Positions 26,613 through 35,195 of a stretch of DNA of 64,000 nt are shown piece after piece; within the stretch, counting starts at the first letter, position 1, and each line of letters starts with the position of its first letter. Below the pieces are notes generated by a model. That model searched no databases, was not told the DNA's origin, and was given only the letters and a program-made list of their open reading frames with translations. A program made the position numbers and the translations under genes. The stretch is from Gammaproteobacteria bacterium (GTDB lineage Bacteria > Pseudomonadota > Gammaproteobacteria > Pseudomonadales > UBA5518), in assembly GCA_016705365.1 (NCBI GenBank), contig JADIYI010000008.1, positions 1,178,001-1,242,000 of the forward strand, given 5' to 3'.

Positions 26613-26828
26613 TCAATGCACGGTACGGGTGCTTGCTTCCATTTCGGCGAGTTCGAGCTCTTCGGGCTCGAGAGCGATGCTCGATACTTCGATGACTTCC
26701 CAATGCTCGTCCAGGTAGCTGCGCAATTCCCCCACCACCGCGGTCATCGCGTCGATGGCCTGGCTGATATGCTCGAGCGTCGAGAAAATCGACTCGGGGC
26801 TCATCGGGCGAGATTTCTTCTCACTCAT
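26613..26828 (-). CDS. Small acidic protein of unknown function
   Basis: 71 residues from MSEKKSRPMSPESIFSTLEH, with a strong GGAGG eight bases upstream. The middle (ISQAIDAMTAVVGELRSYLD) is predicted helical and could form a coiled coil; the C-terminus is glutamate-rich. No signal peptide, no cysteine and no recognised family. The strong ribosome site supports a real gene. It stands alone between the metR-like gene and the envelope cassette. Confidence 0.6.
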   Translation of the reverse strand: MSEKKSRPMSPESIFSTLEHISQAIDAMTAVVGELRSYLDEHWEVIEVSSIALEPEELELAEMEASTRTVH

Positions 26829-26983
26829 CAAAACGCCTCCGTCGGCCACGGTGCGGCCTGCCTGAATGGGATGGCCCCAGATATGGGGTGAGCCCGGGGC
26901 ATGGCCACAACATGCAGTGGGCGATGTCCTCGCACAAGGATAGACCAGTATGCGCGCATCGACTGCGCCATATTCGGGGAACA

Positions 26984-27907
26984 TCAGGCTGCGGGAATGA
27001 TGCCGGACAGGTTCGCGAAACAGGTCTGGCGCGCAAAGCCCATGAAATCGCGGATATAGGCATGGTCGCGTTGCTCGGCGCGGATCGCGGCATGCAGCGT
27101 GGTCCACAGCCCGTTCACGCCGAGTGGCCGCGATACCAGGAAATCCTTGCCCTCGTATTCGCTGATGGCCCAGTTCGGCAATGCCGCCACACCACGATTA
27201 CTGGCCACGAGCTGGATAATCATCATGGTCAGCTCGGCCGTGCGCAGGCTGGCGGGTTCCACCCCCGCAGGATCGAGGAACTGGCTGAACAGGTCCAGGC
27301 GCGAGCGCTCGACCGGATAACAGATCAGTATTTGCTGCGCCAGGTCGGAAGGTGCGATGTATTCCCTTGCAGCCAGCGCGTGCCGCGGCGACATGGCAAG
27401 GCGCACCTCGTAGCGGAACAGGGCTTCGTAATGCAGCCCCGGGATATCGACGGGGTCGGCGCTGATCACCAGGTCGAGATCGCCGCGCGCGAGCGCCTGC
27501 AGCGGAGCAAAACTGAAGCTGGTCGAAAGGTCGAGTTCGACCTCCGGCCAATGGTGGCGAAAGGTGTTGATGGTAGGCATCAACCATTGAAAGCAACTGT
27601 GGCATTCGATGGCCAGGTACAGGCGGCCGGTTTCGCCGCCGGCAAGGCGGTCGAGATCGATTTCCGCGGCGCGCAGCTGCGGCAGGATCTCGTCGGCCAG
27701 CGCCAGCAGGCGTTGCCCGGCGCTGGTAAAGCGCACCGGGCGGGTCTTGCGCATGAACAGCGAGCATTGCACCCGATCCTCCACATCCTTGATCTGGTGC
27801 GACAGCGCGGATTGGGTGAGGCACAAGCGCTCCGCGGCCTCCACCAGGCTGCCGGTGTCACGCAATGCCGCCAGCGTGCGAAGATGGCGTAATTCGATCC
27901 TGGCCAT
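26984..27907 (-). CDS. metR: LysR-family regulator, MetR-like
   Basis: 307 residues. The N-terminal winged helix-turn-helix is MARIELRHLRTLAALRDTGS then LVEAAERLCLTQSALSHQIK. The effector domain contains AIECHSCFQWLMPTINTF and DLVISADPVDIPGLHYEALF, close to MetR of Pseudomonas as I remember it. MetR activates metE/metH/metF using homocysteine as co-effector. No metE is next to it; the divergent neighbour is glpK. ATG at 27907 was chosen; the open frame continues to 28036 without homology. Between 26829 and 26983 there is only a short GC-rich hairpin. Confidence 0.82.
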   Translation of the reverse strand: MARIELRHLRTLAALRDTGSLVEAAERLCLTQSALSHQIKDVEDRVQCSLFMRKTRPVRFTSAGQRLLALADEILPQLRAAEIDLDRLAGGETGRLYLAIECHSCFQWLMPTINTFRHHWPEVELDLSTSFSFAPLQALARGDLDLVISADPVDIPGLHYEALFRYEVRLAMSPRHALAAREYIAPSDLAQQILICYPVERSRLDLFSQFLDPAGVEPASLRTAELTMMIIQLVASNRGVAALPNWAISEYEGKDFLVSRPLGVNGLWTTLHAAIRAEQRDHAYIRDFMGFARQTCFANLSGIIPAA

Positions 27908-28028
27908 GGGAATGCTCCGGTCGGCGAAGGGTTCGATTGAATCGTTCGCATGTTCGAGACAAAGTGCATGAAAAATTCTATTGATGTGTGGCTGTTCGAT
28001 CAAGCCCCATTTCACGCGAGGTTCACCG

Positions 28029-29540
28029 ATGAGCATTCTCCTGTCGATCGATCAGGGCACCACCAGTTCGCGGTGCATCGCCTTTGACGAGCATGGCACC
28101 CAACTCGCCAGCGCCCAGCAGGAGTTCGCCCAGCATTTCCCTCGCGATGGCTGGGTCGAGCACGATCCGGAGGATATCTGGCAGACAACGCTGGTTACCC
28201 TGGCCGAGGTCATCGCGGCGCTCGGTGCGACCAGCGACGAGATCGCGGCGATCGGTATCAGCAACCAGCGCGAGACCACGGTGGTGTGGGATCGTGGCAG
28301 CGGCAAGCCGGTGTATCCGGCGATCGTATGGCAGGACCGGCGCACCGCGGAGCAGTGCCGGCGGCTGCAGGATGCGGGGTGCGAGGAATGGGTTGCCGAG
28401 CGTACCGGCTTGTTGCTCGATCCGTATTTCTCGGGCACCAAGCTGGCCTGGATACTCGATAACGTGGATGGCTGTCGGCAGCGTGCCGAGGCGGGCCAAC
28501 TCGCGTTCGGCACCATCGACAGCTTCCTGCTGTGGCGGCTCACTGGCGGCGCACGTCATTGCACCGACGCCAGCAACGCCGCGCGCACCCTGCTGTTCAA
28601 CATCAGGACCCAGGAATGGGACCAGGATCTGCTCGAGCTGTTGCGCGTTCCCGCTGCGCTGTTGCCGGAAGTGCTCGATTCCAGCGCCGATTTTGGCTGT
28701 GTTGCGGCCGGATTGCCCGCGGCGGGAGTGGCGATATGCGGTATGGCGGGTGATCAGCAGGCTGCGTTGATCGGCCAGGGTTGCCTGGGCCCGGGGCAGG
28801 CCAAGTGTACCTACGGCACCGGCGCATTCCTGGTGCTGAACACCGGTGAAACACCGGTTTATTCGCGCAACCGACTGCTTGCCACGGTGGCCTTTCGGGT
28901 GGACGGAAGGACCAGCTACGCGATGGAGGGCAGTATTTTTGTCGCTGGTGCCGCGGTCAAATGGCTGCGCGACGCGCTGCACCTGGTGGAGCACGCCGCC
29001 GATACCGAGAGCATCGCCGCGCGCGCGGGTGACGCGGGCGGTGTGTACCTGGTACCGGCATTCACCGGTCTCGGCGCGCCGCACTGGGACCCCCAGGCGC
29101 GTGGCGCCATTCTCGGTCTGACCCGCGACAGCGGGCTCGATGCGATCGTGACCGCAACCCTGCAGTCGATGGCCTACCAGACGCGTGATCTGCTCGAGGC
29201 GATGGGGCGCGACGGTACGCGGCTGCAAGCGCTGCGGGTCGATGGCGGCATGTCGGTAAACAACTGGATGCTGCAGTTCATGGCCGACCTGCTCGGCATG
29301 CCGGTCAGTCGCCCCCGCATGACCGAGACGACCGCGCTGGGGGTGGCCAGCCTTGCGGGCTATCGCCAGGGCGTGCTGCCATCGCTGGCTCATCTGCCAT
29401 CGCTGTGCGGTGAGGACCGGCGCTTCACTCCCGGCATGAGTGATGCCCGGCGCGAACAACTCTACGCCGGTTGGCTGGATGCGGTTGCGCGGGTGCGGAC
29501 TCCGTCGCGCTCCGCGAGCGAGCCGCCGTCCGCGGGCTGA
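28029..29540 (+). CDS. glpK: Glycerol kinase
   Basis: 503 residues (E. coli 502). The FGGY-kinase signatures are clear: LLSIDQGTTSSRCIAFDEHG at the start, GWVEHDPEDIW, ISNQRETTVVWD, the GMAGDQQAALIGQGC ATPase loop and DGGMSVNNWMLQFMADLL. It phosphorylates glycerol to glycerol-3-phosphate. Start ATG at 28029 has GAGG seven bases upstream. glpF and glpD are not in this window, so this is an isolated gene. It converges on argF, 31 bases apart; the gap is a GC-rich dyad without a T-run. Confidence 0.97.
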   Translation: MSILLSIDQGTTSSRCIAFDEHGTQLASAQQEFAQHFPRDGWVEHDPEDIWQTTLVTLAEVIAALGATSDEIAAIGISNQRETTVVWDRGSGKPVYPAIVWQDRRTAEQCRRLQDAGCEEWVAERTGLLLDPYFSGTKLAWILDNVDGCRQRAEAGQLAFGTIDSFLLWRLTGGARHCTDASNAARTLLFNIRTQEWDQDLLELLRVPAALLPEVLDSSADFGCVAAGLPAAGVAICGMAGDQQAALIGQGCLGPGQAKCTYGTGAFLVLNTGETPVYSRNRLLATVAFRVDGRTSYAMEGSIFVAGAAVKWLRDALHLVEHAADTESIAARAGDAGGVYLVPAFTGLGAPHWDPQARGAILGLTRDSGLDAIVTATLQSMAYQTRDLLEAMGRDGTRLQALRVDGGMSVNNWMLQFMADLLGMPVSRPRMTETTALGVASLAGYRQGVLPSLAHLPSLCGEDRRFTPGMSDARREQLYAGWLDAVARVRTPSRSASEPPSAG

Positions 29541-29571
29541 AGCCGCGGTGCGGCCTTGGCGGGCTCGCGGC

Positions 29572-30468
29572 TCAGGCGTTGAGCAAGAATTCGATCAGCG
29601 CCTTCTGGGCGTGGAGTCGATTCTCCGCCTCGTCCCAGATGACGGTGTCCGGATTGTCCATCAGTTCGGCGCTGATTTCCTCGCCGCGATGCGCAGGCAG
29701 GCAATGCATGTACAGCACATCCGGTGCCGCCACATCCAGCAGGCTCGAGTTCAGCTGGTAGTCGGCGAAGGCCACGCAACGGCGGGCCTGCTCTTCTTCC
29801 TGTCCCATCGAGGCCCACACATCGGTGGCGAGCAGATGGGCGTCGCGTGCCGCTTCGCGCGGATCGCGCAGTACCGTCACGCGGTCGCGATTCGCGGCCA
29901 CCAGCGCGGCATCGGGCTGATAATCCCCGGGGCAGGCGATGCGCAGCTCGAAATCGAACTGCCGTGCCGCGTTGATATAGGAATGGCACATATTGTTGCC
30001 ATCACCGATCCAGGCCACGCGCTTGCCGCGGATGCTGCCGCGGTGCTCGACGAACGTCTGCACGTCGGCCAGCAATTGGCAGGGATGATATTCGTCGGTG
30101 AGCCCGTTGATCACCGGTACCCGCGAGAACGCCGCAAATCGCTCGATGATGTCATGTCCAAAGGTGCGGATCGTCACGATATCGACCATGGACGAGATCA
30201 CCCGGGCGGTGTCCTCGATTGGTTCGCCGCGTCCGAGCTGGGTGTCGCGCGGCGAGAGAAACAGCGAATGGCCGCCGAGCTGTGCCATGCCGACCTCGAA
30301 GGAGACGCGGGTACGGGTGGAGGACTTCGCGAAGATCATGCCCATCACGCGATTGGCGCAGCTCTGCGTGCCGCGCGGAGCGCGCTTCATTTCAATGGCG
30401 CGCGCGATCAGCGCCTCGAGTTCCGCGGGACTGAAGTCCAACAGCGTCAGGAAATGCCGTACCGACAT
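29572..30468 (-). CDS. argF: Ornithine carbamoyltransferase
   Basis: 298 residues; makes citrulline from ornithine and carbamoyl phosphate. The carbamoyl-phosphate motif SSTRTRVSFE (near residue 49), HPCQLLADVQT and ornithine-loop HCLPAHRGEEIS are all present. It follows argD by 30 bases on the same strand, forming an argD-argF operon. Length is slightly short of the typical 305-330 but complete. Confidence 0.97.
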   Translation of the reverse strand: MSVRHFLTLLDFSPAELEALIARAIEMKRAPRGTQSCANRVMGMIFAKSSTRTRVSFEVGMAQLGGHSLFLSPRDTQLGRGEPIEDTARVISSMVDIVTIRTFGHDIIERFAAFSRVPVINGLTDEYHPCQLLADVQTFVEHRGSIRGKRVAWIGDGNNMCHSYINAARQFDFELRIACPGDYQPDAALVAANRDRVTVLRDPREAARDAHLLATDVWASMGQEEEQARRCVAFADYQLNSSLLDVAAPDVLYMHCLPAHRGEEISAELMDNPDTVIWDEAENRLHAQKALIEFLLNA

Positions 30469-30498
30469 CGTGCATGCCTCTCGGGGAAGTGCGGAGTT

Positions 30499-31692
30499 TC
30501 AGGCCGCGTCGTGGGCGGCGCCTGTCGTGGTTGCGAGCAGGCCGGCCAGGGTCTCGACGATCCGGTCGATCTGTTGTGCGGTGATGATCAGCGGCGGCAG
30601 CAGGCGCACCACTTTATCCGCGGTGACGTTGATCAGCAGGCCGCGTTCCAGCGCCGCCTCGACCAGGTAAGCGCAGGGTGCCCCCATTTCGATGCCGACC
30701 ATCAGTCCGCGTCCGCGGATTTCGACGACCCCGGGCAGCCCGGCCAGTCGCGCCTGCAGACCAGCGACGAGCCGCTCGCCCATGCGCGCGGCATTGCCGC
30801 ACAGATCCTCGGTCAGGATGGTATCGAGCACGCTGTTGGCGGCCGCGCAGGCCAGCGGATTGCCGCCGAAGGTCGAGCCATGATTGCCCGGATGGAACAC
30901 CTCTGCCGCCGCGCCGCGCGCAAGGCACACACCGATCGGCACGCCATTGCCGAGACCCTTCGCGGTGGTCAGCACATCGGGAACGGCCGAAGTGTGCTGG
31001 AACGCAAACATGCGCCCCGTGCGTCCGTTGCCGGTCTGCACCTCATCGAGCATCATCAGCCAGCCCTGCGCGTCGCACAGCGCGCGCACCGCCTCGAGAT
31101 AGCCCTCCGGGGCGAGCCGGATACCCGCTTCGCCCTGGATCGGTTCGAGCAACACCGCGACGATGCTGCTGTTGTTGCGCGCGATACCCTGCAGTTCCTC
31201 GATGGCGCCGAAGCGCGCGCGCACGAAGCCGCCGACCAGCGGCTCGAAGCCGGCTTGTACCTTGCGGCTGCCGGTGGCCGAAAGCGTCGCCAGGGTGCGC
31301 CCGTGAAACGAGTTCTCCATGACGATGATCGAAGGCTTTTCGATATCCCTGCCATGTCCGTAGAGGCGCGCGATCTTGATTGCCGCCTCGTTTGCCTCGG
31401 CACCCGAATTGCCGAAGAAAACGTTGTCCATGCCGCTGATCCCGACCAGCCTGGCGGCGAGTTGCTGCTGCTGGGCAATCGCATAGAGGTTCGAGGTGTG
31501 GAGCAGGCGGCCCGCCTGCTCGCTGATCGCGCGGGTGACGCCCGGGTGTGCGTGCCCGAGGCCGCACACCGCGATGCCCGCGAGGGCGTCGAGATAGCGC
31601 CGGCCCTCGGTATCGAAAAGCCATGCGCCCTCGCCGTGCGTGAAGCACACATCGAGGCGCTTGTAGGTTGGCATGATCGGCTGCGTGCCCAT
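30499..31692 (-). CDS. argD: Acetylornithine aminotransferase
   Basis: 397 residues, class III PLP aminotransferase. The segments FGNSGAEANEAAIKIAR, DEVQTGNGRTGRMFAFQH and the PLP lysine in TTAKGLGNGVPIG are typical of ArgD. ATG at 31692 (MGTQPIMPTYKRLD) has GGAGA five bases upstream; the frame stays open to 31764 without homology. Upstream of argF, as in pseudomonads and many other bacteria. It may also serve in lysine biosynthesis. Confidence 0.95.
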   Translation of the reverse strand: MGTQPIMPTYKRLDVCFTHGEGAWLFDTEGRRYLDALAGIAVCGLGHAHPGVTRAISEQAGRLLHTSNLYAIAQQQQLAARLVGISGMDNVFFGNSGAEANEAAIKIARLYGHGRDIEKPSIIVMENSFHGRTLATLSATGSRKVQAGFEPLVGGFVRARFGAIEELQGIARNNSSIVAVLLEPIQGEAGIRLAPEGYLEAVRALCDAQGWLMMLDEVQTGNGRTGRMFAFQHTSAVPDVLTTAKGLGNGVPIGVCLARGAAAEVFHPGNHGSTFGGNPLACAAANSVLDTILTEDLCGNAARMGERLVAGLQARLAGLPGVVEIRGRGLMVGIEMGAPCAYLVEAALERGLLINVTADKVVRLLPPLIITAQQIDRIVETLAGLLATTTGAAHDAA

Positions 31693-31774
31693 GTGTTCTC
31701 CGTGCCAAAACGCAAAGAGGCAGCACACGCTGCCTCCCCGAAAGAGCGCGGATGCTATCAACAAACAGGGGGCA

Positions 31775-31805
31775 GTGACAAATGGGAATCCGGGGCAATT
31801 GTCAC
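31775..31805. promoter_or_regulatory. Inverted repeat upstream of argD (possible operator)
   Basis: GTGACAA (31775-31781) and TTGTCAC (31799-31805) form a perfect 7-bp inverted repeat separated by 17 bases, extendable to 9 of 10 pairs. It lies 83-113 bases upstream of argD and about 120 bases before grxD. TGTCAC followed by AA at 31812 resembles a pseudomonad ArgR half-site (TGTCGC-N-AA), but the match is partial. A -10-like TAGAAT for grxD is at 31879-31884. Confidence 0.35.
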
Positions 31806-31924
31806 GCGCGCGAAATCGGGAAGGGGGGGTGAGGGACTAATCCCGATCGTCTTGCTAGGTTATTGCCGGTGAGTTGTGTAGAATCCCTCGGCATTGCAGC
31901 AGTAACTACCGGCAGAGGCGCACC

Positions 31925-32260
31925 ATGTCGCAGGAAATCATTGAAGTCATCAAGCAGCAGATCGAGAGCAACCCGGTCATTCTCTTCATGAAGGGTTCGC
32001 CGAACCAGCCGCAGTGCGGCTTCTCCGCGCGCGCCTCGCAGGTGCTGATGGCCTGCGGCGAGCGTTTCGCCTATGTCGACATCCTGAGCAATCCCGATAT
32101 CCGCGCCAACCTGCCGGCCTACGCCAACTGGCCCACCTTTCCGCAGTTGTGGATCAAGGGTGAACTGATCGGTGGATCGGACATCATTGCCGAGATGCAC
32201 GAGAAGGGCGAGTTGCTGCCCCTGGTAAAGGACGCCGTCAGCACTGCCGCGGCAAGCTGA
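31925..32260 (+). CDS. grxD: Monothiol glutaredoxin Grx4
   Basis: 111 residues. The monothiol active site is CGFS at residues about 41-44, preceded by PVILFMKGSPNQPQ, and YANWPTFPQLWIKGELIGG is the glutathione-binding segment. Grx4 carries labile Fe-S clusters and works with BolA-type proteins. ATG at 31925 gives the usual length; the next gene, rnt, converges on it with no gap (32260/32261). Confidence 0.95.
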   Translation: MSQEIIEVIKQQIESNPVILFMKGSPNQPQCGFSARASQVLMACGERFAYVDILSNPDIRANLPAYANWPTFPQLWIKGELIGGSDIIAEMHEKGELLPLVKDAVSTAAAS

Positions 32261-32932
32261 TCAGGATCCCTCGATGACGGGCGGCCAGCCGCCCGTATCT
32301 TTCCAGCGGTTCACCACCGCACAGAACAATTCCGCGGTTTTCGAGCAATCGTAGCTGGCGCTGTGCGCCTTGCGGGTGTTGAAAGCGATCCCCGCCATTT
32401 CGCAGGCTTTTGCCAGCACGGTCTGGCCGTACGCCATGCCGGCCAGCGTCACGGTGTCGAAGGTGCTGAAAGGGTGGAAGGGATTGCGCTTGATCTTCTG
32501 CCGCTCGGCGGCCGCAAACACGAAGCCATGATCAAAGAATGCGTTGTGACCGACCAGGATCGCGCGTTTGCAGCCCGCCTCGCGGACCGCGCGGCGGATA
32601 TCGCCGAACAGCGCATGCATCGCCTCGTTCTCGGCGATCGCTCCGCGCTCGAGCGCATAGGGGTCGATGCCGGTGAAATCGAGCGATGCCTGTTCGATGT
32701 TGGCGCCCTCGAAGGGCAGTACTGCGTGGCAGATGGTGCGCTCGCACTCGAGGTATCCGGCGCCGTTCATCGTCAGCAGGGTCGCGGCGATTTCGAGCAG
32801 GGCATCGCTGCGGGAATCGAAGCCGCCGGTTTCCACGTCGACCACCACCGGCAGATAACCGCGAAAGCGCTCCGCCATCGGCGCATCGGAGTCACGGTCC
32901 GTTTCCGCCTCGGTCAGCCATTCCCGTTGCAT
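32261..32932 (-). CDS. rnt: Ribonuclease T
   Basis: 223 residues, DEDDh 3'-5' exoribonuclease that trims tRNA and 5S rRNA ends. Exo I is VVVDVETGGFD, Exo II is GHNAFFDHGF and Exo III is HSASYDCSKTAELF. The start codon lies two bases after the pyrC stop. ATG at 32932 gives a 29-residue lead to Exo I, similar to E. coli; a second Met at residue 19 is possible. The rnt-pyrC-motY/argG neighbourhood is conserved with Pseudomonas. Confidence 0.95.
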   Translation of the reverse strand: MQREWLTEAETDRDSDAPMAERFRGYLPVVVDVETGGFDSRSDALLEIAATLLTMNGAGYLECERTICHAVLPFEGANIEQASLDFTGIDPYALERGAIAENEAMHALFGDIRRAVREAGCKRAILVGHNAFFDHGFVFAAAERQKIKRNPFHPFSTFDTVTLAGMAYGQTVLAKACEMAGIAFNTRKAHSASYDCSKTAELFCAVVNRWKDTGGWPPVIEGS

Positions 32933-32933
32933 G

Positions 32934-33986
32934 TCAGCTCGCTGCTCCGTCGATGCGCCATGCGAGTTGCTCGCCGGCCCGCATGGGTATCAGGGTGTCG
33001 TCGCCAAGCGCGAGGCTTGCCGGGCTGGTCCAGCTTTCGCGCCGCAGCCGGATCCGGTCGGCGTTGCGTGGCAGGCCGTAGAAATCCGCACCGTGGAGGC
33101 TTGCGAAGCCTTCCAGCCGCTCGAGTGCCGCGTGCGCCTCGAACACTTCCGCGTAGAGTTCGAGCGCGGCATGCGCGCTGAAGATGCCGGCGCAACCACT
33201 GGCGCACTCCTTGGTCAGGCGCGTATGCGGTGCCGAATCCGTGCCGAGGAAAAAACGCGGCGAACCACTCGTGGCGGCTTCGATCAACGCTTGCTGGTGA
33301 AGATTGCGCTTCAGCACCGGCAGGCAATAGAGATGCGGTCGAACCGCGCCTGCCAGCAGGTGATTGCGGTTGTAGAGCAGATGGTGCGGGGTGATGGTGG
33401 CGGCGAGTTGCGCCGGGCCGGCCATCACGAAATCCACGGCCTGTTTGGTGGTGATGTGCTCGAATACCACTTTCAGCCCCGGAAAATCCCTGAGCAGCGG
33501 TTCGAGCACCGTATCGATGAATACCTGTTCGCGATCGAACACGTCGATCTCCGGCGCAGTCACTTCGCCGTGTACCAGCAGTGGCATGCCGCGGCGTTCC
33601 ATCTCGCCCAGAACCGCGTGCACCCGGCGGATGTCGGTCACGCCGGCTTCGCTGTTGGTGGTTGCTCCGGCCGGGTACAGCTTCACGCCGTGCACGCAGC
33701 CGCTCGCCTGGGCGCGGGCGATCTCCCCGGGGTCGGTCGCGTCGGTGAGGTAAAGCGTCATCAGCGGCTGGAAGTCGGCAATGGCGAGCCGTGGATCGAG
33801 CACCGCGAGGATCCGCTCGCGATACGCCAGTGCGGCTGCCGTGGTCGTGACCGGTGGTTTCAGGTTCGGCATGACGATGGCGCGGCGGAATATCCGTGCC
33901 GTCGCATTCACGGTCAGCGGCAGCAGTTCGCCGTCGCGCAGATGGAGGTGCCAGTCATCCGGCCTGAGGATATCGAGATGTTGCAT
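32934..33986 (-). CDS. pyrC: Dihydroorotase (class II)
   Basis: 350 residues, the size of E. coli PyrC. Zinc ligands are in RPDDWHLHLRDGE (near residue 8), the carbamylated lysine in GVKLYPAGATTNS, histidines in LLVHGE and FEHITT, and the aspartate in FLGTDSAPHT. It cyclises carbamoyl aspartate in pyrimidine synthesis. It is divergent from motY across 180 bases and is followed by rnt. Confidence 0.97.
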   Translation of the reverse strand: MQHLDILRPDDWHLHLRDGELLPLTVNATARIFRRAIVMPNLKPPVTTTAAALAYRERILAVLDPRLAIADFQPLMTLYLTDATDPGEIARAQASGCVHGVKLYPAGATTNSEAGVTDIRRVHAVLGEMERRGMPLLVHGEVTAPEIDVFDREQVFIDTVLEPLLRDFPGLKVVFEHITTKQAVDFVMAGPAQLAATITPHHLLYNRNHLLAGAVRPHLYCLPVLKRNLHQQALIEAATSGSPRFFLGTDSAPHTRLTKECASGCAGIFSAHAALELYAEVFEAHAALERLEGFASLHGADFYGLPRNADRIRLRRESWTSPASLALGDDTLIPMRAGEQLAWRIDGAAS

Positions 33987-34166
33987 CGTGGCGCTTGTGG
34001 GGCGAAAGAGCCGGCGATGCTAGCGGAAAAGCGCCTCCAGAGGTACCGTTTGCGCGAGGGTGGGGTAAAGTTCCCGCGGTGGTCGTCGATAACATCGGCG
34101 TGGATTCCTGTCACCGGGTGGATGGTGCACAAAAATTTCGGTCGGGTCGGACACGGACTCGGGGCA

Positions 34167-35036
34167 ATGCGCAAATGCCCCGGCGTGTTGCTGTCCGTGT
34201 GGCTGGCGCTGTTCGCGGTGCTGTGTCAGGCCACGGAATATATCCCGGTGGCTGCCGAGGCGCAGTGGCGCCTGAAAACGTCGGCACACGAATGTCGCCT
34301 GTCACAGCCGATTCCGTATTTCGGCGAAGCCGTGTTCCGGCAGCGCGAAGGCGAGGCGCTCCAGTTCCGTCTCAGCACCAGCCAGATGGTATGGGCCGGT
34401 GCCTCGCGCCTGCTGGTGAAAGCGCCACCCTGGCGGGAACCGATCGAGCCGGTGGATCTGGGTCTGGTGGTGGTGCGCCCGGGTGCGGTGCCGGTCGAGC
34501 TCGACGAGGCACTGGCGGGAAGAATGCTTGCCGCGCTGTTCGAGGGTCTGTCGCCGGTGTTCGATGCCATACCTTCGTATGCGGTCACCGGGACCAATTC
34601 CGTCGGGCTGGTCGCGGTCAATTTCCGCCGTGCCTACACGGACTACCGGGATTGTGTCGCGACGCTGCCCGCCGCCGCCGATCACGATGTCGGTGACCAG
34701 GATCCCGGGCGCACCCGTATCCCGTTTGCGACCGGGGTGTACCGGCTGGATGGGGCCGGGCGTGCGCGGCTGGATAGTGTTGCGTTGCATGTACAGCAGC
34801 AAGAGGGATTGAAAGCCATCTACGTCGATGGTTACACCGACGATACCGGAAGCGACGCCATCAATCGCGAGATCTCGCAGCGCCGCGCCCAGGGCGTCAC
34901 CAGCTATCTGGTCAGCAGGGGTGTGGCAGCATCACTCATTACCACGCGCTTTCACGGTTCGCGCTACCCTGCCGCACCCGGTCGCAGCGCCGCGGCCCGC
35001 GCGCAGAACCGGCGGGTGACCGTGCGCATCGAATAA
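34167..35036 (+). CDS. motY: Flagellar motor protein MotY
   Basis: 289 residues. A signal peptide (MRKCPGVLLSVWLALFAVLC) is followed by the MotY N-domain (WRLKTSAHECRLSQPIPYFG) and a C-terminal OmpA-like peptidoglycan-binding domain (IYVDGYTDDTGSDAINREIS and RAQNRRVTVRIE). MotY forms the T-ring of sodium-type or pseudomonad flagellar motors. The same motY-pyrC-rnt and argG grouping occurs in Pseudomonas. ATG at 34167 was chosen for the signal peptide; the frame runs back to 32931 as an antisense shadow of pyrC. Confidence 0.9.
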   Translation: MRKCPGVLLSVWLALFAVLCQATEYIPVAAEAQWRLKTSAHECRLSQPIPYFGEAVFRQREGEALQFRLSTSQMVWAGASRLLVKAPPWREPIEPVDLGLVVVRPGAVPVELDEALAGRMLAALFEGLSPVFDAIPSYAVTGTNSVGLVAVNFRRAYTDYRDCVATLPAAADHDVGDQDPGRTRIPFATGVYRLDGAGRARLDSVALHVQQQEGLKAIYVDGYTDDTGSDAINREISQRRAQGVTSYLVSRGVAASLITTRFHGSRYPAAPGRSAAARAQNRRVTVRIE

Positions 35037-35195
35037 TCGCCGCGGGCGGCCAGCGCGCGCGGGTATCGCGCTTGCAAACAGGATTCCGGATACAAATACG
35101 CCATTTTGCCCGCCTTCGTACTGGGATCGCGCAGTCCGCATCGCTAAAATACCGCCCCTTCATTCGACGCTCCGGTCAGTTGCAGGGGATCTCAT

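Noticed and set aside
26878..26925. Rho-independent terminator after the metR-like gene
   Set aside because: There is a GC-rich hairpin (CCCCA...TGGGG) but no T-run.
29541..29571. Bidirectional terminator between glpK and argF
   Set aside because: The short gap can fold, but no T-tract is present on either strand.
32931..34166. Long N-terminal extension of motY
   Set aside because: It overlaps pyrC and rnt in antisense; the real protein begins with a signal peptide at 34167.
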